Of a stretch of 35,030 nt of DNA, positions 16,315 to 23,991 are shown in pieces. The position numbers and the translations under genes are program-made. Location of the stretch: assembly GCA_964574325.1 (NCBI GenBank), contig CAZNMY010000061.1, positions 1 to 35,030 of the forward strand, written 5' to 3'. Positions within the stretch are counted from its first letter, which is position 1. Every line of letters starts with the position of its first letter. The notes beneath the pieces were generated by a model. It was not told the origin of the DNA and ran no database searches. It was given only the letters and a program-made list of their open reading frames with translations. This stretch comes from CAMDPA01 sp964574325 (GTDB lineage Bacteria; Pseudomonadota; Alphaproteobacteria; Rhizobiales; Hyphomicrobiaceae).

Positions 16315-18078
16315 ATGTCCGACTTCGGGACGGTCGCAGCCGAGAATGCGACGGGGACGAGCGCCAAGCTGAAACACATCGGCACGTCGCTGCTGCCGCT
16401 TGCGCTGTTCGTGGCGTCCACGCTGGGCTACGAGCAGTTCACGCAAAGCCGTCAGGCCGGCCCCGCGCCTTCCGCTCCGGCGCTGGTGAGCGCCAAGCTG
16501 GCCGCTGGCCCGGCCGATGCGCCCGTTGCCGGGCCGAAAGCCGGTACGTCCGGCGAGCGGACCGAGAGCCTCGTCTCTCCCCCGAAAGCCGCCACCCGCA
16601 CGATACCTGATATCCAGATCGCCTTGCGTGACGAGCGAAGCCTGCTCGAGCTTTCCCGCCTCGAGACCGCGCGTGCTCCGATCGCGGCAGCGCCGCCGTC
16701 GTCACCGCTGGAACAGCCACCGAAAACAACGCCAGAACCCGCGCTGGCACCTCGGCAGGCCGCGGTCGCCGCTCTCCCGCAGGTGCCGTCTCCGCCGGTG
16801 CCGCCGATCGAGCCGGTTACGAGCCGGCGCGTTGTGGACGCGATGGTCGACAGCGTGGAACCGGTGGCTCTCGGATTCAAGAACGAAGGCGACACCGGGC
16901 TGGGCGCCTACGCGATCGTTCGCGGTGTACCGGCGACGGCGCGTCTATCTCACGGCATTGCGGTCGCCGAAGACAGTTGGCTGATCGATGGCGTCGACAT
17001 CCCGAGAACGACCATCGACCTGGGCGTTCGCACCAGCGGCAAGGTGGTGCTGGACCTCGCGGTACTCTCCTCCACCAGTGTCCTCCTGCATCGCGAAACC
17101 GTGACGATCGACGTGAAGCAGCAGCCCACCGCGGCCCCTGCCCTCGCCGCAGCTCCGGCCCCGACGCTGGCGGCCAACACCGAGGCCGCTCCTCGGGTGG
17201 AAGCTGAGCCTGCTGCGACGATCACGTCGCCGAAGACGCAAGCTCCCGTGGCCAGTCCCGTGACCACTCCCGCCCCCGTATCCAAGGCCGCGGCTGCACC
17301 GGTCGCGCCGCCGATGCCCCCGATTTCCGTGCGGATCTCACGGGAAACGAAACTCGTCCCGGGGCGCGGTGGCCTCCTCAAGCTCGACATCGAGCCGGTG
17401 TGGGCGATCCCTCCTGGCGCGTTCGTGATCGTCCACGGCCTTCCCGCCGACACCGTCATGTCACGCGGCATCGGGATGGGACCGGATGCCTGGTTGCTCA
17501 CGCTGGCAGAACTGTCCGAGCTCGAAGTGCGTCTCCCCGCCAAGGCGTCGGGCACGCTCCACCTCGCCACGACGCTCGTCACCATCGATGGCCGTCTGAT
17601 CGCCGCGGACAAGGTCGATATCGCCCTGCCGGCGCCGCTCGTTCCGCCTGCACTTCCCGCTCCGGCGCAACCAGGACCGCAGCCCGTCGCCGTCCCGCCG
17701 CCGGCTGCCAGGCTGGCTGCCGCACCATCGCAGATCGTGACCCGCGCCCTGGCTCCGAAGCCTGCCGCCACTGCTCCGGCCCCTACGCCCCCCGCTGCGG
17801 CTTTGACACCCGCCCAGATCGCCCTGGCACGCGGCCGGCGCATGCTCGATATCGGCAACATCGCTGCGGCTCGCCCGATGCTGGAGCGCTCGGCTCGCGA
17901 AGGCTCCGGCGATGCGGCAGCGTGGCTCGCCGCCTCGTTCGACGACGCCTGGCTGAGAAAGACCGGCGCGCTGGGCATCTCCGCCGACGCAGCCAAGGCG
18001 CGCTACTGGTACGACGAAGCCCAGAAGCTCGGCGTTGTCGATGCCGAACGCGTCACCGGGCTGCAGAAGGCCCGCTGA
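16315..18078 (+). CDS. Membrane-anchored protein with duplicated beta-rich module and Sel1/TPR-like C-terminus (srf locus)
   Basis: A 587-residue protein and the last gene of the srf locus. A single N-terminal hydrophobic segment at about 22-40 (IGTSLLPLALFVASTLGY) should anchor it, N-in, with the rest in the periplasm. After a Pro/Ala linker come two related modules: residues about 180-267 (AIVRGVPATARLSHGI, DSWLI) and about 340-440 (VIVHGLPADTVMSRGI, DAWLL). Each has the pattern GxPA...xSxGI...W.L...L.+L.+, reminiscent of the cadherin-like repeats of large bacterial adhesins. A second linker leads to a helical tail at about 495-587 (RMLDIGNIAAARPMLERSA; AKARYWYDEAQKLG) of Sel1/TPR type. GGGAG lies six bases before ATG 16315. 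It follows the OmpA-domain gene by 96 bp and ends only 18 bp from the convergent amidase gene. I do not recognise a named family. Confidence 0.78.
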   Translation: MSDFGTVAAENATGTSAKLKHIGTSLLPLALFVASTLGYEQFTQSRQAGPAPSAPALVSAKLAAGPADAPVAGPKAGTSGERTESLVSPPKAATRTIPDIQIALRDERSLLELSRLETARAPIAAAPPSSPLEQPPKTTPEPALAPRQAAVAALPQVPSPPVPPIEPVTSRRVVDAMVDSVEPVALGFKNEGDTGLGAYAIVRGVPATARLSHGIAVAEDSWLIDGVDIPRTTIDLGVRTSGKVVLDLAVLSSTSVLLHRETVTIDVKQQPTAAPALAAAPAPTLAANTEAAPRVEAEPAATITSPKTQAPVASPVTTPAPVSKAAAAPVAPPMPPISVRISRETKLVPGRGGLLKLDIEPVWAIPPGAFVIVHGLPADTVMSRGIGMGPDAWLLTLAELSELEVRLPAKASGTLHLATTLVTIDGRLIAADKVDIALPAPLVPPALPAPAQPGPQPVAVPPPAARLAAAPSQIVTRALAPKPAATAPAPTPPAAALTPAQIALARGRRMLDIGNIAAARPMLERSAREGSGDAAAWLAASFDDAWLRKTGALGISADAAKARYWYDEAQKLGVVDAERVTGLQKAR

Positions 18079-18096
18079 TCCCCGGGCTCTCCCGCC

Positions 18097-19455
18097 TCAT
18101 CCGCCGCGCGCGTTGAGCAGCGCCTCGACCGCCGCCGCGATCGAGAACAGCGCGTGGTCACGACCACGCAGCCCCGCGAGCATCAGGCCCGTCGGCGCCG
18201 AACCCGGCGTGTGCATCGGCAGCGATATCGCGCAGCCGTCGATCATGTTGATGACGGTCGGGTTGCGCAATGCGAGCAGATTGATCCGGCCGAAATCGTC
18301 GTCTTTGTCGAGCGCGGCGATCGGCGGTGCGATCGTCGGCACCGTCGGCATCGCGATCACGTCGTAGCAGCCCAGCCGCTTCTCGACGGCAGCGATCAGT
18401 CGGGCGCGGTCGTCGAGCAGCTTGAGGTAGTCGAGCGCCGACTGCTCCTTGCCGCGATTGATGCGGACGAGCACGCGCGGATCGTAGTCGGGCCCACGCT
18501 CCGTGATCAGATCGAGATGCCAGGCCAGCGCTTCGGGGGCAGCGAAGCCGGCCTTGGCGTTGATCCTGGGAATCTCGTCGAACTCGGGCACCGCGATGCA
18601 ATCGACGAGCGCGCCCGCCGCCGACAGCGCGGTCAATGCGCGATCGAGATCGGCGGACACGGCTTCATCGATGCCGCCGAGCACGAACGTCTGCGGTGCG
18701 GCGATCCGCAGCCCGCGCAGTGATGCCGGTACGAGCGCTCGGCCGGTTTCGCCCGAAATGATCGCATCGACAGCCGCGCAGCATGCGACCGAGCGTGCCA
18801 GCGGTCCCACCGAATCCAGCGTGTGCGACAGCGGCAGCGCGCCAGCGGTCGGTACGCGCGACGCGGTCGGCTTGAAGCCCACGATACCGTTGAACGCAGC
18901 AGGAATGCGGCACGAGCCGCCGGTGTCCGTGCCGAGCCCCATGTGCGCCATCCCGTCGGCGACCGACACGGCAGCGCCCGACGAAGACCCGCCGGGAATG
19001 CGCCCGGTGCCGCGGTCGAACGCGCACTTCGGCGTACCGTAGTGCGGATTGAGCCCGACGCCGGAGAACGCGAACTCCGTCATGTTGGTGCGGCCGATCA
19101 TGATGAAACCGGCAGCCCTGAGCCGCGCGACGGCGGGGGCATCGGCGCTCGCGGCCGGCCGGTCGGAAAGCACTTTCGAGCCGCCTTTGGTCACCTGCCC
19201 CTGCACGTCGAACAGATCCTTGATCGACACGGGGATACCCGCGAAGCGCGACGGCGCCGCGCCTGCTGCACGCAGCTTGTCGATGCCTTCGGCTGCCGCG
19301 CGTGCTTGCTCGCGCGCGACGTGAACGAACGCCCGCGCGCCCTCGCCGACCTTGTCGTCGATACGGGCGAGGCAATCCTCGACGAGCTTCAGCGATGTGG
19401 TGCGGCCGTGGAAGAGATCGTCGGCGATCTGGTCGAGGGTCGGCGTGCGCGGCAT
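18097..19455 (-). CDS. Amidase (amidase-signature family)
   Basis: A 452-residue serine amidase that hydrolyses a C-N amide bond; the substrate is unknown. The Ser-cisSer-Lys triad of the family is complete: K79 in GIPVSIKDLFDV, S157 in the GGSSSG loop, and nucleophile S181 in GTDTGGSCRIPAA. The spacing of 78 and 24 residues is as usual. The C-terminal region with MPTVPTIAPPI and ISLPMHTPG also fits. The protein lacks the extensions seen in GatA complexes and no gatB or gatC is near, so a stand-alone catabolic amidase is more likely than Glu-tRNA amidotransferase. It lies 45 bp downstream of ilvE on the same strand, so the two may be co-transcribed. It converges with the srf locus with an 18-bp gap and no visible strong terminator. 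Confidence 0.9.
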   Translation of the reverse strand: MPRTPTLDQIADDLFHGRTTSLKLVEDCLARIDDKVGEGARAFVHVAREQARAAAEGIDKLRAAGAAPSRFAGIPVSIKDLFDVQGQVTKGGSKVLSDRPAASADAPAVARLRAAGFIMIGRTNMTEFAFSGVGLNPHYGTPKCAFDRGTGRIPGGSSSGAAVSVADGMAHMGLGTDTGGSCRIPAAFNGIVGFKPTASRVPTAGALPLSHTLDSVGPLARSVACCAAVDAIISGETGRALVPASLRGLRIAAPQTFVLGGIDEAVSADLDRALTALSAAGALVDCIAVPEFDEIPRINAKAGFAAPEALAWHLDLITERGPDYDPRVLVRINRGKEQSALDYLKLLDDRARLIAAVEKRLGCYDVIAMPTVPTIAPPIAALDKDDDFGRINLLALRNPTVINMIDGCAISLPMHTPGSAPTGLMLAGLRGRDHALFSIAAAVEALLNARGG

Positions 19456-19500
19456 GTGGCGGAACTCCGGCTGAGGGTTAGAGCACGCGGCGCGCAGTCC

Positions 19501-20595
19501 TCAATCGATCCGCTGCACCCAGCCGTAGGGATCGGCACCGACGCCGCGCTGGATGTCGACGAGCTTCTGCTTGATGCGCAGCGTCGTCTGGCCGGGTCCG
19601 CCAGCGCCGATCTTGAACTCGCCGTCCGGGCTCTTGACGCTGCCGATCGGGGTGACGACCGCAGCCGTGCCGCAGGCAAACGCTTCCCGCAGGCGACCGC
19701 TCTTGGCGTCGCTGCGCCACTGGTCGATCGAGTAGGGTTCCTCGCGCACCGTGAGGCCATCGGCTCGGGCGAGCTTCATCAAACTGTCGCGCGTGATGCC
19801 GGGCAGGATGGTGCCCGACAGCGGCGGCGTCTGCAGCGAGCCGTCGTCGAACACGAAGAACACGTTCATGCCGCCGAGTTCCTCGACCCACTTGTGCTCG
19901 GCTGCATCGAGGAACACGACCTGGTCGCAGCCGTGCTTGCTGGCCTCGGCCTGGGCGACGAGGCTCGACGCGTAATTGCCGCCACACTTGGCCGCGCCCG
20001 TGCCGCCGGGTGCGGCGCGCGTGTAGTTCTGCGAAATCCACAGCGATACGGCCGGTGCGCCGCTCTTGAAGTAGCCGCCGACCGGCGAGATGATGACGAG
20101 GTAGAGATATTCCGACGACGGCTTTACGCCGAGGAACACTTCATTGGCGATCATGAACGGGCGGATGTAGAGCGAGCCGCCTTCGACGGTCGGGAACCAG
20201 TCGCGGTCGATCTGCACGAGTTGCCGGATCGAATCCAGGAACGTCTCCTCCGGGAGCTGCGGCATCGCCAGTCGGTCTGCCGATGCATTGAAGCGGCGGG
20301 CGTTCGCGTCGGGGCGGAACATCGCCATGCCGCCGTCGGCGAGGCGATAGGCTTTCAGGCCCTCGAAGATTTCCTGCGCATAGTGGAGCACGGCGGCGGC
20401 CGGATCGAGCGACAACGGCTTTCTCGGCGTGATTTTCGCATCGTGCCAGCCCTTGGTGTTGCTGTAGCGGACGATGGCCATGTGATCGGTGAAGACGCGG
20501 CCGAACCCGGGATCTGCAAGCAGCTTGGCGCGATCGGCGACCGGGACGGGCTGTGCGTTCCGCTCGATGACGAATTTGGGCGCGGCGGAAGCCAT
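19501..20595 (-). CDS. ilvE: Branched-chain amino acid aminotransferase
   Basis: A 364-residue fold-type IV PLP enzyme that transfers the amino group between glutamate and the keto acids of valine, leucine and isoleucine. Visible family parts are HYAQEIFEGLKAYR, the RFNASADRLAMP stretch, YIRPFMIA, and AAKCGGNYASSL, which contains the PLP-binding lysine region. EELGGMNVFFV, the glycine-rich GTILPGITRDS loop and REAFACGTAAVVTPIG, which binds the PLP phosphate, follow. The length fits the larger bacterial and eukaryote-like BCAT group. ATG 20595 is chosen because GGGAGG lies close upstream on the minus strand and because upstream codons are not conserved-looking. The gene is divergent from the MarR-type regulator at 20745, with 149 bp between, an arrangement common in Hyphomicrobiales. 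The regulator might control both sides. Confidence 0.95.
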   Translation of the reverse strand: MASAAPKFVIERNAQPVPVADRAKLLADPGFGRVFTDHMAIVRYSNTKGWHDAKITPRKPLSLDPAAAVLHYAQEIFEGLKAYRLADGGMAMFRPDANARRFNASADRLAMPQLPEETFLDSIRQLVQIDRDWFPTVEGGSLYIRPFMIANEVFLGVKPSSEYLYLVIISPVGGYFKSGAPAVSLWISQNYTRAAPGGTGAAKCGGNYASSLVAQAEASKHGCDQVVFLDAAEHKWVEELGGMNVFFVFDDGSLQTPPLSGTILPGITRDSLMKLARADGLTVREEPYSIDQWRSDAKSGRLREAFACGTAAVVTPIGSVKSPDGEFKIGAGGPGQTTLRIKQKLVDIQRGVGADPYGWVQRID

Positions 20596-20709
20596 GTCTA
20601 CCTCCCGGTATGGAGCGTCGTTTGTTGCTGCGAGCCGGCCCAGCCGCGACCAGCGACACACCGCGCAGAGCCGGAATTTCCAAGGGTTCGCGAACCCGCC
20701 AGAAAGGTC

Positions 20710-20738
20710 TTGCAGGGGTAACCATCGCCACCTAATAA
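20710..20738 (+). promoter_or_regulatory. Candidate promoter of the MarR gene, implying a leaderless mRNA
   Basis: TTGCAG at 20710-20715 and TAATAA at 20733-20738 are separated by 17 bases, as in a sigma-70 type promoter. The distance from the -10 box puts the transcription start at or next to the A of ATG 20745. No Shine-Dalgarno site precedes that ATG, which fits a leaderless message. Confidence 0.45.
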
Positions 20739-20756
20739 GTCAACATGGCTGACATA
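20736..20756. promoter_or_regulatory. Imperfect palindrome over the MarR start, candidate autoregulatory operator
   Basis: TAAGTCA at 20736-20742 and TGACATA at 20750-20756 are inverted with one mismatch pair around a 7-base centre. MarR dimers bind sites of about this size. The palindrome overlaps the proposed -10 box and start codon, and on the opposite strand contains TTGACT, a possible -35 for ilvE. It could let the regulator repress both directions. Confidence 0.4.
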
Positions 20757-21440
20757 AATACGGACAGCTCCGCCGCCGTGCATGAAGAAGCTGCATATCG
20801 CAGCGCTGCAACCGGCGGGAGTTCCGCCGGCGGCGAAGCCGACGAGGCGCTGGTCGGGCTCGTCGAGCTGTTGTTCTTCGCCTATCGCGACTTCACCGGC
20901 GAGGCCGACGAGGTGCTCGGCGATCTCGGGTTCGGTCGGGCGCATCATCGCGTGCTGCACTTCGTCAACCGGCAGCCGGGGTTGCGGGTGGCGGATCTGC
21001 TCGACATCCTCAGGATAACCAAGCAGAGCTTGGCGCGGGTCTTGAAGCAACTCGTCGACGACGGCTACATCGAGCAGATGGCGGGAATGTCGGACCGGCG
21101 GGAGCGGCGGCTCTACGTCACGTTCCGAGGCGAAAGTCTCGCGCGCGAATTGATGGAGCTGCAGGCGGCGCGTGTCGGGGCTGCTCTGGCGCAGGCCCAG
21201 GCGCAGGTCGGAGACGGCGGCGAAGCCTCGTTGAGAGCGTTTCTGTTCGCCATGATCGGGCCAGAGCAGCGTGCGAACGTCGCCGCTGTGATCGCCGGCG
21301 GCGGCATCGCAAGTCATGCCGCCGAGGCTGCGCCGAAGACAGAGGCGAAGACCGAGATAGAGACTGAAACTGTGCAAGAGAATCCGCCGGCATCGGCCGT
21401 GCAAGACGATGCGCCGCCGCGAGATACACGGACGAGGTGA
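20745..21440 (+). CDS. petP: MarR-family transcriptional regulator, PetP-like
   Basis: A 231-residue winged-helix regulator. The core is residues about 30-150: VELLFFAYRDFTGEADEVLGDLGF (dimer helix), RAHHRVLHFVNRQPGLRVADLLDILRITKQSLARVLKQLVDDGYI (HTH), and DRRERRLYVTFRG (wing with the conserved DRR). The C-terminal 50 residues are Glu/Ala-rich and probably disordered. Its immediate partner is an OmpR-type response regulator five bases downstream. In Rhodobacter capsulatus the equivalent pair is petP-petR, which is why the symbol is offered. The petABC genes that lie near them there are not in this window. ATG 20745 has no ribosome site but lies at the predicted transcription start of a good promoter. 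The inducer is unknown. Confidence 0.85.
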   Translation: MADINTDSSAAVHEEAAYRSAATGGSSAGGEADEALVGLVELLFFAYRDFTGEADEVLGDLGFGRAHHRVLHFVNRQPGLRVADLLDILRITKQSLARVLKQLVDDGYIEQMAGMSDRRERRLYVTFRGESLARELMELQAARVGAALAQAQAQVGDGGEASLRAFLFAMIGPEQRANVAAVIAGGGIASHAAEAAPKTEAKTEIETETVQENPPASAVQDDAPPRDTRTR

Positions 21441-21445
21441 GTTGA

Positions 21446-22171
21446 ATGTGTGCAGCCACCAGTGCAGGTCCCGGCTCGCGGCGTGAGCCGCTGCCCGACA
21501 ACGCCCCGCACATCCTGCTCGTCGACGACGACCAGCGGATCCGCGAGTTGCTGGCCCGCGTGTTGGCCGATCAGGGGTTCCGCGTGACGCCCGCGGGCGA
21601 TGTTGCCGCGGCCCGCGCCGCGATGCGCTCGCTCGCGTTCGATCTCGTCCTGCTCGACGTGATGATGCCGGGCACGACGGGGCTGGAGTTCGCGCGCGAA
21701 TTGAAGGCGCAGTTGCCGATTCCGATCTGCATGCTGACCGCGCGGTCGGAGACCGAGGACAAGATCGAAGGTCTCGAGGCCGGCGTCGACGACTACGTGA
21801 CGAAGCCGTTCGAGCCGCGCGAGCTGATCCTGCGCATCAAGAACATCCTTCGGCGCGGCAGCGGAACGCCTGGACCCGGCGACGAGATCCGGATGGGCGA
21901 GTTGACGTTCCACATGGGACGCGGCGAGTTGCGGCGCGGCGAGGAGACCATCAAGCTGACCGAGCGCGAGCGTGATCTGCTGAGGCTGTTCGGCAGCCGG
22001 CCGGGCTTGCCGATCGCGCGCCACGAGTTGTCGACCGACGACACCACGGGGAGCGAACGCTCGATCGACGTCCAGATCAATCGCCTGCGCCGCAAGATCG
22101 AAGGCAATCCATCCAATCCCGTCTATCTGCAGACCGCGCGGGGCAAGGGATACGTGCTTTTCACGGATTGA
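21446..22171 (+). CDS. petR: OmpR-family response regulator, PetR-like
   Basis: A 241-residue two-component response regulator. The receiver domain at about 22-140 shows the acidic pair (LLVDDDQRIR), phosphoacceptor D71 in VLLDVMMPG, T in CMLTARSE and K in YVTKPFEPREL. The winged-helix DNA-binding domain at about 148-241 shows LTERERDLLRLF, the recognition helix region GSERSIDVQINRLRRKIE and the wing RGKGYVLF. It is translationally close to the MarR gene (5-bp gap) and 25 bp ahead of a histidine kinase, so the three should form one operon and this protein is the likely phosphorylation target of that kinase. The family analogue in R. capsulatus is PetR. Target genes cannot be read from the sequence. 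Confidence 0.9.
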   Translation: MCAATSAGPGSRREPLPDNAPHILLVDDDQRIRELLARVLADQGFRVTPAGDVAAARAAMRSLAFDLVLLDVMMPGTTGLEFARELKAQLPIPICMLTARSETEDKIEGLEAGVDDYVTKPFEPRELILRIKNILRRGSGTPGPGDEIRMGELTFHMGRGELRRGEETIKLTERERDLLRLFGSRPGLPIARHELSTDDTTGSERSIDVQINRLRRKIEGNPSNPVYLQTARGKGYVLFTD

Positions 22172-22196
22172 AGGGGTCTCCCGACAAGGGGCGAAG

Positions 22197-23621
22197 ATGG
22201 TAGCAGCGCGAGAACCGGTATCGGCGACGGATGCGGGGGCGGCGTCGCGTTGGGGGCGCGTGATCGCGGTCGGCCGCCGGGGTGTGGGCATCGGCGCCAC
22301 GTTGCTCGCCGAGTTGCTGCCCAAGGGCCTTTATGCGCGTGCGCTCATCATCATCATCGCACCGATCGTGCTGCTCCAGTGCGTCGTCGCCTTCACGTTC
22401 ATGGAACGGCATTGGCAGGCGGTGACGCGGCGGTTGGTCGAAGCGACCGTGAAGGACATCGCCGCGATCAACGATCTCTACGACGACTACAAGAGCGGCG
22501 AGGACTACGGCCCGTTGATCGAGCTCGCCCGCGACCGGTTGAAAATCTGGTTCCAGGTGCTGCCGGCGGGGGATCTGCCCCGCGACGAGCAGCGGCCGTT
22601 CTTCTCGCTGCTGGATCGCGCGCTGTCACGGGAGATTAATTTTCAGATCAAGCATCCGTTCTGGATCGACACCGTCGGTAATTCCGACAACGTCGAGGTG
22701 CGGATCAAGCGCGACCGCCACGTCCTGCGCTTCGTCGTGCGCCGCAGTCAGACCTACGCATCCAACTCACACATCTTCCTGATCTGGATGGTGGGCACCT
22801 CGGTCGTGCTGCTGTGCGTGGCGATCCTGTTCCTGCGCAACCAGATCCGTCCTATTCTGCGCCTGGCCGACGCCGCCGATGCGTTCGGCAAGGGGCGACC
22901 GACGCCGGCGAATTTCGCGCCGCGCGGCGCGCGTGAGGTGCGCGCGGCGGCGCAGGCCTTCATCGAGATGCGTGATCGCATCAAGCAGCACGTCGACCAG
23001 CGCACGACGATGCTGGCCGGCATCAGCCACGATCTCCGCACCATCCTGACGCGCTACAAGCTTCAGCTCGCGCTGCTCGACGACACGCCGGAAGTCCGCG
23101 CGATGAACGACGACGTCAACGAGATGTGGCACATGCTCGAAGACTATCTGGCGTTCACGCGTGGCGATGGCGGCGAGGAAGCGCGGCCGACGAATCTTCG
23201 CGAGCTGCTCGAGGAGATCCACGAGGACGCGCAGGTCTACGGCGTGCCGATCGAGCTGAAGCTGCGGCGCCGCCGAAAGGACCTGGAGTTGCCGCTGAAG
23301 CGGCAGGCGTTCAAGCGCGCGATCACCAATCTCGTCAGCAATGCCGCGCGCTATGGCGAGCATATCGTGATCCGGGCCGCGACCGAGCGCGGCTTCCTGC
23401 GGGTGGAGGTCGACGACGACGGTCCGGGCATTCCCGCGGAGGAACGCGAGAACGTCTTCCGGCCGTTCTATCGCCTCGACCACGCCCGCAACCAGGCGAC
23501 GGGCGGATCGGGCCTCGGCCTTGCGATCGCGCGTGACATCGCCGTCGGCCACGGCGGCAACGTCGTGCTGGGGGAAAGCTCCATGGGCGGTTTGCGCGCG
23601 GTGCTGCGAGTGCCCCTGTAG
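22197..23621 (+). CDS. Membrane sensor histidine kinase (EnvZ-like)
   Basis: A 474-residue inner-membrane kinase and probable partner of the preceding response regulator. One membrane span lies at about 49-69 (ALIIIIAPIVLLQCVVAFTF), a periplasmic region of about 125 residues follows, and a second span lies at about 197-215 (FLIWMVGTSVVLLCVAILFL). HAMP-like helices run into the H-box MLAGISHDLRTILTRYKL with phosphorylated H278. The ATPase has the N-box (AITNLVSNAARYG), G1 (VDDDGPGIP), F-box (FRPFYRLD) and G2 (TGGSGLGLAIA). The start ATG 22197 is preceded by AAGGGG. A hydrophobic stretch (QTYASNSHIFLIWMVG) precedes the second span. The layout is that of EnvZ in alphaproteobacteria. The signal it senses is unknown. 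Confidence 0.92.
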   Translation: MVAAREPVSATDAGAASRWGRVIAVGRRGVGIGATLLAELLPKGLYARALIIIIAPIVLLQCVVAFTFMERHWQAVTRRLVEATVKDIAAINDLYDDYKSGEDYGPLIELARDRLKIWFQVLPAGDLPRDEQRPFFSLLDRALSREINFQIKHPFWIDTVGNSDNVEVRIKRDRHVLRFVVRRSQTYASNSHIFLIWMVGTSVVLLCVAILFLRNQIRPILRLADAADAFGKGRPTPANFAPRGAREVRAAAQAFIEMRDRIKQHVDQRTTMLAGISHDLRTILTRYKLQLALLDDTPEVRAMNDDVNEMWHMLEDYLAFTRGDGGEEARPTNLRELLEEIHEDAQVYGVPIELKLRRRRKDLELPLKRQAFKRAITNLVSNAARYGEHIVIRAATERGFLRVEVDDDGPGIPAEERENVFRPFYRLDHARNQATGGSGLGLAIARDIAVGHGGNVVLGESSMGGLRAVLRVPL

Positions 23622-23716
23622 GCAGGACGTTGGCGCCGGCCAGCCGGAGGCCCCCTCCCTCCCCGGCCACGATCGCTCTGATTGCCGGGCTCTTTCACAA
23701 CATTCCCGCAATTGAC

Positions 23717-23739
23717 ATCCCGGTGCTCATCACCGGGAT
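23717..23739. repeat. Extragenic palindrome, 9-bp perfect stem
   Basis: ATCCCGGTG, loop CTCAT, CACCGGGAT. It is 95 bp after the kinase stop codon. Palindromes built on ATCCCGG are common dispersed repeats in alphaproteobacterial genomes, and a second related one lies 44 bp further on. It could also act as a weak terminator for the kinase operon. Confidence 0.55.
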
Positions 23740-23782
23740 CCACCTCGACTCCCGCGCAGGCGGTAGTTGTCGATGGCTGGAC

Positions 23783-23801
23783 CCCGGCAACAAGTGCCGG
23801 G
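23783..23801. repeat. Extragenic palindrome, 7-bp perfect stem
   Basis: CCCGGCA, loop ACAAG, TGCCGGG, inside the longer string TGGACCCCGGCAACAAGTGC that typifies dispersed intergenic repeats of alphaproteobacteria. It is close to the palindrome at 23717-23739. Confidence 0.55.
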
Positions 23802-23864
23802 ATGAGTGCGTCCGTGATGTTGCTTTGTCAGGCTGCCGGTCTGTTCGCACTACACGCAGCCTGG

Positions 23865-23960
23865 CAAACCGCGAGACAGCCTCGATGAAGAAACCACCGA
23901 CTGGAAAGCCATATTCGGGAAAACCGCACGAACGGTTCGGAGGGAGGATCGGCGTGAGCC
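23865..23960 (+). mobile_element. Probable group II intron fragment (RNA scaffold only)
   Basis: The stretch GATGAAGAAACC..., GGAAAGCCATATTCGGGAAA and ACCGCACGAACGGTTCGGAG followed by GGAGG resembles the conserved sequence found just ahead of the reverse transcriptase gene in bacterial group II introns. No reverse transcriptase follows and no complete domain V was found, so only a scrap remains. The identification is from memory of such sequences and is tentative. Confidence 0.4.
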
Positions 23961-23991
23961 GTTTATCGCTTCCAACGAGGAATGCGTCGAT

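Noticed and set aside
14272..16446. 724-codon open frame opposite the OmpA-domain gene
   Set aside because: Arg/Gly-rich low-complexity sequence without motifs; the plus-strand frame has PstS-like and OmpA signatures.
5828..18078. Type VI secretion or Tol-Pal assignment of the srf locus
   Set aside because: An OmpA domain, a P-loop protein and Sel1 repeats recall both, but no Tss sheath, VgrG, ClpV, TolB, TolQ or TolR-like protein is present.
18097..19455. Amidase as GatA of the Asp/Glu-tRNA amidotransferase
   Set aside because: No gatB or gatC nearby and the sequence looks like a general amidase-signature enzyme.
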